DNA from: Engraulis encrasicolus
Lineage: Eukaryota; Chordata; Actinopteri; Clupeiformes; Engraulidae
Length of the DNA stretch: 64,000 nt
Reading direction: 5' to 3'
Assembly (NCBI RefSeq): GCF_034702125.1
Contig: NC_085880.1
Coordinates: 38,210,278 to 38,274,277, forward strand
Positions within the stretch are counted from its first letter, which is position 1. Every line of letters begins with the position of its first letter. Position numbers and translations under genes: made by a program. The notes under the pieces were generated by a model, which saw only the letters and a list, made by a program, of their open reading frames with translations, made no database searches and was not told where the DNA came from. Below, piece after piece: positions 36,901 through 48,900 of the stretch.

Positions 36901-39900
36901 CCTGAGCAGCCCCCAGATGGTGGATGCTGTTGCTGCTTGCTTAGAGGAGTCCCAGGAACCGGCTGCTGTTAAGGCGTTGGAGACGTCGAAGGCATCGCAC
37001 ATGCCCTCCTCCCTGGAGGAGAAAGAGGAGAAGGTGGAGGTGGTGCAGGTGACTGGGGAGGAGCCGGTTGCAGATGTTGATGTTGACGCTGATGCTGAGG
37101 CTTCCGTGGGGGCAATGCAGCCCAAGGCTTCGCCCACCGCACCTGCGCCCCCCGCGGAGAACAAGGACGAGAAGCCGGTCATCAAGCGGCCCAAAGAGGA
37201 GATTTCTGAGAAGTGCGCCTCGCGCAGAAAAAAGAAACGGAAAAGCAAAGAGGAGCAGACGCTCGTGCCAACAACAACAACAACAACACCGCCGGTGGAG
37301 CCCAGGGTCTTGAGAAGCGCCACCAAGGACGGCGCCAAGAAACCCCTGGACGAGAAGCCCAGGAAGGCGGAGAAGAAAAAGGTGACGTTCGCCCCCGTTT
37401 CCACGACGCTGACCTCTAAGGAGGAGGTCAGACCTGCATCTCAGGCCCCCCCAACTGTCCCCGCCCCCGCCCCTGTCGCTCAGGTGACGCCAAGAATCCT
37501 AAAAGAAAAGATCCCAGCTACTCCCATGTCTCATAACCAAGCGCTCAGGACTGTTGCCAACACCACACCCCTTAAACCCTCATCAGCCCCGGAATCCTCT
37601 TCTGTGCCACCACCTGTGGCATTCATGCCCATGCCAGTGTCCGCTTCTGCCCCTGTGCCTGCACCCGTACCCGCACCCACAACCGTGCCCACACCAGATC
37701 CCTCTGCCTGTGTTGTCCAGCCATCTATGCCAGCAAGTGCCACTGCTACCACCACCACCACCCCGGAGGAAGCCGAGGCCGAGGCTGAGGTGTCGGAGCC
37801 CAAACCCAAGCCCCTGAGCCTGCAGCAGTACCGCCTGCTGCGCCAGCAGAAGAGGCCCACGCCCGTGGCCGCCTCCGCCGCCGTGGACAACAGCACCAAG
37901 TGGCCCACGCTGCCCGAAGCCCCCACGGAGCTGGTCCCCATCCCCTGTCTGCCCCAGCCCCCCAGCCAACCGGCCAAGGACCCCCGCAAGGCCGCCGCCC
38001 CCTGCAAGTCCGCTGGCGCCGGTGGCAGCGGAAAGGAGCCCGTCCCGGAGGAGAGGGCTGTCTGGCAGCCCAAAGGTCTGGCTGCTCCCCCGACGCCCGA
38101 GGCCCTGCTGGTGCCCCCAGCCTACATGGCGGCAGCGTCGTCTTCAAGCAAGACCACCATCCCCAAGCCCCACGCCTCCTCCTCACCCAAGCCTCCTGCT
38201 CCGGCTGCTGCTGCTGCTTCACCAGCTTCCGCTCTGGCCTCCTCCTCCTCTGATTCTCCTACCCAGACTCCCCAATCAACTCCTGCATCCCCCTCCTCCT
38301 CACCCACGCCTTCCCCATCCTCACCCCCATCCCTTGGTCCTGCCTCTGCCCCCGCCCCTTGTCCTGCTCCTGCCCCTGCTCCTCTCCCCTCTGCAGGCCC
38401 CTCTGTACAGCTCCAGAGCCAGGCCCCAGCTGCTGCCTCCAACACTACTACCACCACCACCCCCGCCGCCGCATCCACCAATAATGCCTTGCCTCCGACG
38501 ACCACGTTGCCACCCAAGCCATCCGCTGTTTACATCGCCCAGCTGCTGGCTGCGGCCCTCAAGGCCCAAAAGCTGGTGGCAGCGTCTCCTCAGGCCCAAG
38601 CTGCCCTCAGTGCTGCTCTCGCCAATGCCAATGCCCAGGCCCAACCCCAACCTCAGGCTCTAGCTCAAGCTCAGAGTGATGTTTACCGCACAACCACTAC
38701 AATTGCCCAAACTGCTCCTCCTCTCCTTGCTGCCACGCCTGCTCCTGCGCCTGCTCCTGTGGCTCCAGCTCCACAGAAAGTGAACGCTGCTGCTCCTGCA
38801 CGACCACCTGTGGCTGCTGCCGCCGCTGCCACTGCTGCTGCTCCATCGTTGGCAGCACTGAATCCCCCTCAGCAGCAGCGTGTGACGGTTGCTGCCGCCC
38901 CCCTCCCCAGGCCTGAGCCCACTAGAGTTGTGGCAGTGCCAACCACCGTGGCCCGCCAGCAGCGGCCTGCAGCCACCACCGCCGCCGCTGCTGCTGCTGC
39001 TGCACCCACTGCTCGTCCTGTGGTGCCCACCAGCGCTAACACTCAGGCTCACAGCCAGCGCAGGGTCCTCCCTCCTCTCACACCCCCGGCTCAGTCTGTG
39101 CCACCGCAGAGGCAAACCCCAGCCGCTGTGACTGCCCGACAACAACCAACACCAACACCACCACCCAAAGGCAAGAGTCAGAAGACACAGGAGCTGATCG
39201 AGTCCTTCACAAGTGAGATCGGTGAGCAGTCCAGTTCTTGTCTTGCAATGTGTGTGAGAGTGAGTGAAAAGTTAAGCTGAGACTTGTGTAGCGCTTGAAA
39301 TGTACACAAAGGTTGTTTTTTTTGTTAATTCGTTTTTTTACTACATATACTAACAGTCCACCCCTCTGTTTGTGTTTAGGTATTGAAGCGTCTGATCTGG
39401 CCAGCCTTCTGGAGCAGTTTGAGGAGACTCAAGGTAAGCAAAGCAGCTGATCGTGTCCCGTCTCCCCTCCCAATCTCTCCCCTCTCCACCCCCACCCCCC
39501 CTCGCGTCACCTGTTGACCCAGTGAAAGCCTTGGTGGACTGGACAGCCCCTCTGCTTGTGGAGCCGGGGGTAGCCCATTCCCTCTTTTTCCCCTTCTGCC
39601 TTTCTAAATTTAGCAGACAGAGGTGAAGTGTAGTATGGCAGTGCTATAACTGGCACAAGCTGGCGTTGCGATGTCAGACTCGGGAGGGGTCTTCTCTTCA
39701 GAGCAGGTTTCTCTGGTGTTGAGTGACGGCACAGAATTGGAGCAGGGTGGGATTCCTTGGTGTTGTGGCCCGTTCGGGTCACTCTCACCGTGACCCGGCA
39801 AGGCTGTCTGACGATCTGTTTGTTGGTGGTAGTAGTAGTGGTAGTTGTGGCATTTCAGCGACATGAGGTAGGTCAATGAGTTTCTTGCCAACGGTAACGT

Positions 39901-42900
39901 TGCAAAGTCTGTGCGGGGTGGGGACCTCAAGTGGACGGTGTGACGCTTGGTGTGTTCTGATTGGCTGGTTTGGACCAGCCATCCTTAGCGCTAAAAGTTC
40001 TAGAACACTATCTGCATGCGAGATGGCACGTTCCTCGATTGCATCTTATCTCAGAGTACGCTAGTTGGTCCTTCTGGTGTAAAAGCCACGTTTTTGGAAT
40101 TTGGTCGCATTTTTCCCCCAACTGTTATCTGTGCTGAGGCGATCTATCTACACAGCCTTTGGCCCCTGTGTGAGTCGTCGTATGCATTCTGTATGTCTGC
40201 TTTAAATTATCTGCATGTCACAGTAACACTACGCTACTTTTTGTATGGGCCTCGTCTTAAATGGCAGACTCAAAAAGTTCCCCTAGCAGAGACGCCAGGC
40301 CACTGGTGGTGGTAGTGTTGACCTGGCACTAGCGAAGTGCCAAGCATGGTTTTACTGTACCCTGTTACGATGAGTCTTTCACCCTCTAACAACACAGGAA
40401 GATTTCTAAACCTTAAAAATGTTGCACCTTGCCACGGTAGGCTGCTCTAGTCTAGTGTACGGGTTGAATATTTGGGAACCAAGAGGGTGTCACGGGACGT
40501 GACGTCTGATGTGTTTGTGTTTTGTCCGGCAAGGCAAGTTTATTTGTATAGCGCATTTCATGCATGGGTACAATTCAATGCGCTTCACAAAAAAATAAAA
40601 GTAAAAAGAGAATTGGAGCCAAAGAAAACTAAAATTGTAAGATAAAAACATTAAACAGGGGGAGGCCTGTGGGAAGACATTCCGTCCGTTCCCCCTTGTA
40701 GAGGGGGGCCCCACTCCCAGCTCAGCGCTGGGGCCCTTTAAGAGGACCGGTGTTGTCCACGTTGAACAGCTGCTATGTGCTCATTCCGTGTTGCTGCTGG
40801 AATTCTGCCCTGTCCGCAAATCCATTTTCACCCGAGCTGGCATGGTTTGGGGTGGAGTGGAGTGGCGGGGGACGTGTCTGACTGACTCAGTTGAACGGGT
40901 GTGTGTGCTGCGCTGCCTTTGTCTGTCTGTGTGTGTGGGTGCCGGCCGGCGTCCTGGTCAGCCTGGGCATCAGCACTGTGTATGAGAGGGAGAGAGGGGC
41001 CAGCAGGGAGATGTTCTGACTGATAACGCTTTAGTGATGACAACGTCCGCCGAGCCCTGGCATCTCATTGTGGGAAAGCGGTGTAAAAACTCTCCCATGT
41101 AAAAAAAAACCCTTGGAATTCATTGTTGTGAATATGAGATGAATTCCAATTTTTTTCTGAATAGCAGCAACCATTTTTTTTGTGAACACCCAACCCCTAC
41201 GCCCCAAATCATGGCATCCTTAATTGAACTTGTTCCTGTGGAAACTCCTCTCTGTCTGGTCTGTTTGTCTGCCTGAGGGATGTTCTCTGATTATAGAACG
41301 GCTGACTCGGCGTGGCGTTCAGGCCGACCTGTCTGGTATTGCTGGTTTTATTTGGCCTCCTGCACAATAGCCACCTTGTCAACAACATTGAAATGTCGGC
41401 TGGTGCTCTTTTTTGTTGTTGTTGTCTTATACAACTTTATTTGACAGGACAGTTTGATAGGTGGACAGGAAGCGAATGGGGAGAGAAACTGGGAGGGGTC
41501 GGCAAATGGGCCGGGTGTCGAACCCGGGTCGGCCGCATGGCTGACGAGTGCCCTACCAGTTTGCCACGGCAGGGCCTGGCTGGTGCTCTTTGTTAGGGAA
41601 GGCTGTAGCACTTTGCTGAAGACGGAGAAAGAGAGTTGTGTTGTGACTGGTATTGTTGTGGTTTTGGAGAGGCAGCTGTCTGGTGGGGGAAATATGTCTG
41701 CCATTTTGGCGCAGCACATCACCTCGTCTGTAGTTGATGTTGATGAAAAGGTCAAATTTGGCGATAGGTAACATGGTTTAAATGAGCAGCATAGTTGCAA
41801 AACCTACTCTGGCCACAATCCTACACAGTGCACCTTTTTAAATGAGACTAGGTTTTTTTTTAAATGTTGCTCCTGCAGGCTGCATTCATACTTTGGAGCA
41901 TTTGTCACAGAATCAAAGCTGACGTCGCACGGGCGTCACACTTGGCACTGATGTTAGACATTATCTATAGGACACTTTTACGTGTGTGTGTTACAGTGCC
42001 TTTGCGCGTATGTGGGTATTTTTCATCCGTTCACGTGTAAGCACGACATGTGGATAAAAATAAAAACGGGTGATGGGTGTTTTTTAGCCCCGTAAATGTG
42101 TTGAAATGTGCATTCTAAAACTCTGTTTACTCTTAAACAAGAGGCCAAAACAATACGATTTGAAAAATATCCATAGAAGTGCAAAATGCTTCTAAAACAA
42201 AGTGTATAGGGGTAGTCATGGCTCAGTGGTTGGAGCACTGGCCTTCAGATCAGAGGGTTGCAGGTTCACATCCCACCCTTACCAGCACCTCCATCCATGG
42301 CTGAAGTGCCCTTGAGCAAGGCACCTAACGCCACATTGCTCCAGGCCCTGTAACCAATACCCTGAAAATGGATAATTGTAAGTCGCTTTTGATGCAAGCG
42401 TCAGCTAAAGGTAGGGACACATACAGTTGAGGACGATATATTATTAGCCCCCCTCCTGAAAGTAGACATCTCTCTTGGTAGGGACACATAGATGCGAATT
42501 TGGCCAAGCGAAGCACATTTCATCTTTCATTCTTAGGAGAGGGAGGCAAAAGCAAGTGAACAAGATTGAAGCGAAGTGACATTTTTAAACCAAGTTTAAT
42601 GTTATGCAAATGAGGAGCGAATTTCGTCTTCGGCCGCCAATCAAATCAACAACATAAGCGTTCCATTCCATTTGATTCGCTGCGATGACTTGACTTGAAC
42701 TGTCAGAATGGAACACTGAATTTCGCCTCGCTCCCTTCACCTGCTATGTGTCCATAGCGTAAGTGTAATATAATATAATGTCATGTACAGCCTGCCCATT
42801 CATCCCCTTCTTCCTCCATGTCCCCTCCGCAGCCAAGGTGGAGAGCAGTGTGCCGGAGGTCTTTGGCAGAGCAGCCGCTGTAGGAAACTCCAGGTGAGTA

Positions 42901-45900
42901 TCGATGCCCTCGCTCTCGAATAACGCAATGGGAGTTACCCTACAGCCCTCACGCTGCTCTCGAAACACACACGGCCAAGCACAGCCGTCCATGTGTGTCC
43001 GTGTCTGTGTGGTGTGTGTTTATGTGTGTCTGTGCGCACATGGCCAAGACCTGCCGCAAACCGAAGAGGAGCATGCAAGGTGGCGATGCGGCACCTCCCC
43101 CCCAGCCCCTAAAGTAGTGGAGCTGGGGCGTCCTGCCTGCCTGCCGCTTCACAAAAACATTGTACTTCTTAAAAAAATGTATTTACTATTTGTAGTTATT
43201 ATCTGGCTGTGTTTCTACAAATTGCTTCTTTGTTTTTCCTACCACTGAGGAGGTGTGATAAGATTGTGGATGTTTGTGTTTCCAGCGTGGAGCCGGCAGT
43301 GGAAAGCAAGGCCCTGGAGGGAACCAAAGTCCATGACCTGGGCAGCACGGCAGGTGAGTTGTGCTGCGTGTACAAGCCGTCACATTGACCCAGTCGGCTC
43401 CTCTGGCCCGCCCAAAGAACTGCATTGTTTTCCTCTCCGAATGCTCCACCCGTGGTCGTGCGGTGCCAATCACTGCCAGCCATTAGGCATGTTAATTACC
43501 CACTACATACAGCCGGTGGAGCAACCGTGGGGGGGGAAACGAGCAAATACATGGGTGGACCCACAGTTGCTGACTGGGTCTATGTAGGCATCTCTTCTGA
43601 CCTCACACAAGGACAACACCCAGGCAGTGCTTGCTGTTTAGGGGTTTGTGTTTCTCAAAAGCGTAGTTGTTTGCCAGTTAGCAACTTGGGTGGTTGTATT
43701 GCAAAGTTGTATGGGAAATTGTGTCACAAACGTAATTAGCAACTATGGTTTCGAGGAATGCATCCCAGATCTCAATGCAATTTCTTTTAATCACAGTTAG
43801 AAAATTCTGTCTAATGCTTTGAGACGGCAAACTGCGGGAGTAGTAAATGCCCATAGTAAGACCAGAACAACTAGTACATACAGCTCTGGCAATACAAAAG
43901 TTGAGACCACCTCGAAATTACATGTCACAATGCACAACTTTCAATGGAATCCTTTGGATTTTTTTCTTCTTTTTATTCATTCATTCATTCATTCAATGGC
44001 AATGATGTTTCAACCTCTCGGTCTTCCTCAGAATCATTGAATGAATCCAAAGAAAGGAGTGTGCGAACCTTTTTTCAGAAAATACGTAATCTTTTTGTTC
44101 AGCACCAGGGATTGTGCACAAGTAACTCTACAAGTGTCTTCAACTGGTCCTCACCCTAGTCTTGCCTCCCCTCTCCTCCCCTCTCCCCCTCCCACAGGCC
44201 TCACTCCTCCGGGCACCCCTCCGCATCAGATGTGGAAGCCCCTGGTGCCTGCCGTCTTGCAGGGCAAGACCAAGATGGCCGACGGCGGCTCCCGGATCAC
44301 GCCCACCAAACTAACCATCCAGATCGAACCTCGTTCCCTGCCAAACAAACTCCGCGGCAAGGTTCAGCAGCGCCCGGCCACCTTCGCACCCTTCTCCCCC
44401 GATCACGACTACTGCCTACCCTCGAAGGAGTCGTCTTCATCCTCATCCTCCCCTGAGGCGGGCAAGCACTGCAACATCGTCATCAAGCAGAAGACGACAG
44501 GCATTACTGCAGCCAAGAGCTCCGAGCTGCCTGTAGAGAGGAAGGAGCTCCAGCAGGTTGTGCCACAGCGCCCCCCGGTGGTGGCTGCTGTGTACAAGCC
44601 CATTGCCACTACCAACAGCTCTCGCTCTCTGGACGAGCAGACTCTTCACAGCTCTGTGCTGGTCACCCCGGACGCCTCTCCATCCAGGGTGGAACAGGAG
44701 GTGACGAGAACGAGGAGCCCCAAGCGCGAGTGTCCCTCCTCGGGTCGTGACTCGCGGTCCCCCAGCCCCAAGAGGGGCCGGGCGAGGAGGCGCCGGCACT
44801 CGGCTCGATCCAGATCCAGCAGCACCGGGTCCAGCTCCGGGTCTTCAAGGTCCAGATCCTACTCAAGGTCTCCCCCCAGGAAACGGTAAGTGGCTGATGC
44901 TTTTTTAAAAGTCATGTTTATTGAAAGCTTTGGTCAAATGCAGTGATAAAGAAGTTTTTAAAAAAAGTCCTTGATGCACATACACAACCACACAGATACT
45001 AAAACAGAAACTCCATTCATAACATTGGCTGATGCTACTGACAAATTCCTTTAGATATCTGGGTGTCTGTAAAGTTTGTTCTTGGGGTGAAGTGAGTTTG
45101 AAGGCTGTTGCAATTTCACTTTTGTTTGGGTGACTATACAAGACGGGATATACTTACTGATTTGTTTGGTATCTTGCAATACTTTACATGACTTGGGGGT
45201 TCTACTCTGTGTAATCTTTGGTTTATTCCTGCTTGGGGTACTACCCCAAGTACATGGTTAAGTGATGATGCATGCTTAATTAGCTGACCTGAAGTAGTAA
45301 ACCTGCTAATAGATAGGGCACAGGTGTCATTCAGTTAAGAAAATGAGGACACAGCTTTTCTATTAGAAGATTTACCACAACCTCAAGTAGGGATGCAAAT
45401 GATTAATCGACTTTAGATTAGTTGTCGAGCAAGAGGTTGCTCGATCAAAATGTAATACCGTATTTTCTGGACCAAAAGACGCACTGGGTTAAAAGACGCA
45501 CCACCAAGGACCATGACTTTTTTCACAGACAAGACGCACTGCGTCATAGGACGCACTTCATAACTAATGTCATAATTTCATAACTAATGCTGTTGTTGTT
45601 AGGAATGCACAAAAAATAACATGCGTGGCCGAATACACGCAATATCAAACGTTGCCGAATATCACTAGCGTTTTCGAGCAGTTTCTTAAAGTATGACATG
45701 AAGCCAACATTAAATTGTACGCATGTTCTTTGAAAGAAAACAAATGTTTAAACACATTTAATGTAGGCTATTCAGCAAAAGATTCATAGAACATTGAAAA
45801 AGAATCGCCTGGTGGTATTTCAGGAGTCGCGACCCTCATCTCTCCTCGAGATCTGCTCCGTGTCTCTCCCTCCCCTCCCTCCCTCCCACACACACATGCG

Positions 45901-48900
45901 CAGGCACAGCGTCGGCCACCCGTGCCCTTTTTTAACAGGAGTAGCCTACTTTTCAGTGCAATCCTGGCTGGAAAAAACATTGTTGCCCATTCATCCATGA
46001 CGAAGACACTTAGGCAGTCATGAAATAGTGGTAGTGTTGTCGCACAATAGCAAACATCTTTCTCTGACGTGACGATACATTTTCGCGGAACTTCTGAACT
46101 CCGTTTTCATAAACCTACCCGACGGTTGTTGTCTGATCTTTTTTCAATGTTCGCTAATGTTTGAAATTTAACTATAGGGTCTGTGCGTAGGCACAGTAGC
46201 TTTCTGATAAGAATCACTGGTGTGCCGATCGCAAAGGATGTTGAAGTGTAGAGTCTTGCAACTTGTTTCAGTCAAGGACACTGAAATACCAGTCAACGGC
46301 CCTTCCACGCTTTTCACATGCTTTACTGCAATAACGTCTTGCGAATGCATGCAACCATGCACACAACTATGTCAACGAGAGCGCGTACGCCATCATAACT
46401 CTGTATCGAGCAAATAATGCAACAGCTTGCAATGCGCGCACGAGAGAGAGAGAGAGAGAGAGAGAGGCGTCATTCTGAACAGGTGCCATTGTAACCTGGC
46501 TACTGCAGCCTGCCCCGCGACGCTCTTGATTACTGGTATAGGCTACCCAGAAGAAGCCTATTTTTCATAACGTGCAGACCCGATTCCCCCCAAAGTCGTT
46601 CTAAAATATCGACAGAGTCTCGCGGCCATGATTTTTTTCACACATTGGACGCACTGGCTTATTAGACGCTCTGGCAGTTTTTGACAATATTTTATGATTT
46701 TATATGAGTCTTATGGTCCGGAAAATACGGTAATCACGATTAATCGCTAGAGGGCGCTAGAGACTGTTGAGTAGTTCTAGTTCTAGTCCTATTCAAATCC
46801 ATGGTGCGCAGATTTTATCTTTTAAATCAAAGTCATTGCAACTTCTAGAGTTCTTGTGGGTCTTTTGGAGATGTGTACTTGAATCTGTGATTATGTCAAG
46901 CCCAATTGTGTAAGTTGTTACTGTTTGAATTATGAGAAAAACGATCTTTCAAGACAGGCAAATGTCACTGCAAGCAGCATTTCACTGTAGGGTTAAGCTT
47001 GCTATGTTAGCTTAGCGTGCTAACTAGCGAAATCACAAACGTAGTCATTTCAAATTGTGAGCTGTAATTTTAATCACTAACACCCTGTCAGATATCAAGA
47101 CAAGTATTAGCTGAACTGGGCATGGTAGTACATGACCATGCATGAAGAGGAGCACCATCTGTTCAATTTCAGGTGAATCCATGTTAGCTGTAAGTGTTGT
47201 TGTCATAGCTCCATTCATTCTCAATGGAGCCGGTTAGCTTATTAGCTCTCCTTACAGACACAGGAAATAGCTTTTTTGTTCAGAAACGAAGTTTGTTGAC
47301 ATTACTATGCATTATGGACAACAACACACCACCCAAAAGATAGCATTTCTTTATTTTGAAGCGTATAAAATTAAAATGCTTGTGGTTGATCATGCTGGCT
47401 GACACACCTATATGCAGACAAGTTCTGATCACGTTTCACTCAACGTTGTCTGTCATCATATCTCATGCAACTGCAAGGCGACAGAGGGGGCGTGGGGCTA
47501 CTAGTTCACTCCTGGGTGAAACCAAGCGATGCCCCCCCAAAGGTGGTGTGGAGATGCCATAGAAAACATGTCTGCTTTCTTTTCCTAATGCATAATTACT
47601 TGAGGAATATATAATATAATATAACATAATACAATACAATACAATATGGGCTTAATGATCATAATGTAGGCCTAATTCTCATAATATAATTTAATATAAC
47701 AATATAGGCCTATACTTTTTGAACTCAGTGTTTTAACTATTTAGCTGATATTTTAAAAGGCCCTATGAAATTCAGGTGAAAAAACGCCGATTATCAATTA
47801 ATCGAAAGTCGATCGATAACACTATCAACTAATGATTAATTAATTAATCGATAATTTGCATCCCTAACCTCAAGGCTAACTTAGCCTGGTGTTCTGCTTA
47901 GCCAGGTTGTCGGAATGCTCCCCTGGATCCCATTTCTTGAAAGCATCGTTGCTAACCAGTTAGCAACTTACGAGGTTTCCAATGCAACCGATTAGTTAGA
48001 AACAATATTGTTGAGAAACGCAACCCAGGTTATTTTTTTGTTTGTTTAAAAACAATTCTGTATGGGTATTTCTTGACTGGTTTCGATTTCTGCCTGTGTT
48101 CTGTTACAGGTGTTACCGCTCGCGGCGCTCGGACAGCAGCTCCAGCTCTCGATCGCGATCAAGATCCAGATCTCGGTCCCGATCCGGATCCAGGTCTAGG
48201 TCCCGGTCTCAATCCCGGTCCCGGTACCAGTCGCGCTCCCCCCACAGGCGGCGCCGGTACTCCTACTCCAGCTCCTCATCGGGCTCCTGGAGCAGGTCCC
48301 GGTCCCGGTCCAGCTCCCCACTATCACGCCACTGGAAGGGCAGGAGAAGGTGAGCCAGCAGTCCCATACGCTAATTTTTTTTTCCTAGTGCAAGGACGCC
48401 ACAGATGGCCAAACTCGGCTTCTCATTGGTCAACCTTCACAACTTCCTGTGACAGGTTAGGGTTTCGGCATGGTTTTGGGTCTGGGCACAATTTCACAAC
48501 AAATTTGACAATACCTTGCTTTTTTCGCCCTTCTTGGCAAAATTAAAGAATCATAAACATTGCTATCGTGACAGGTTAAGTTTAGGGAAGGTTTAGGTTA
48601 GGCACATATCAGAAGTGTGGCGAGTGTCTGCGTGTTGTTGGCTTCAAGACTCTCCTGTGGCACGTGTTGCAGTCTTGCCGCTCTGGAAGTTCGACCAATC
48701 AGAGGCCACCTGTGGCGTCCTTGTACTAGGAAAAAAATATTGCGTCCCATACAAGGGTTAGGGTTCCTTCCCACTGCTTATGGAAATCCTGGAATATTTT
48801 CAGGTTCCCAGTTTTTCCAGTTATGGAAAGTCGTGGAATTTTGCCAACATCTCATTTTGTGTAGAATTCTTGCACACCTCCTTTGGTCTGGTGTGCGGGA

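Larger units (their letters stand above)
39434..42832 (+). other. pprc1: pprc1 intron 6
   Basis: 3.4 kb. It holds a LINE tail (40532-40700, inverted, ggcaagtttatttgtatagc), a SINE (41435-41590), a partial TTAA-family copy (41742-41835) and a SINE (42209-42410). I see nothing in 39440-40530 or 40705-41400. Confidence 0.7.

Noticed and set aside
36391..37404. 337-codon minus-strand ORF
   Set aside because: It is antisense to pprc1 exon 5. The open frame results from GC-rich codon bias and gives a Ser/Gly low-complexity product.
37531..38073. Minus-strand ORFs of 110-180 codons across pprc1 exon 5
   Set aside because: Shadows of the coding strand in a Pro/Ala-rich exon.
39222..39280. Readthrough of pprc1 exon 5 into intron 5 as a short isoform
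   Set aside because: The frame stays open for 19 more codons, but the donor is strong and exon 6 is conserved. There is no evidence of retention.
42209..42283. Possible tRNA gene
   Set aside because: A and B boxes are present, but no cloverleaf closes and the sequence continues into a SINE body with an L2-type tail. The same holds for the heads near 17109, 1070, 41530 and 63080.
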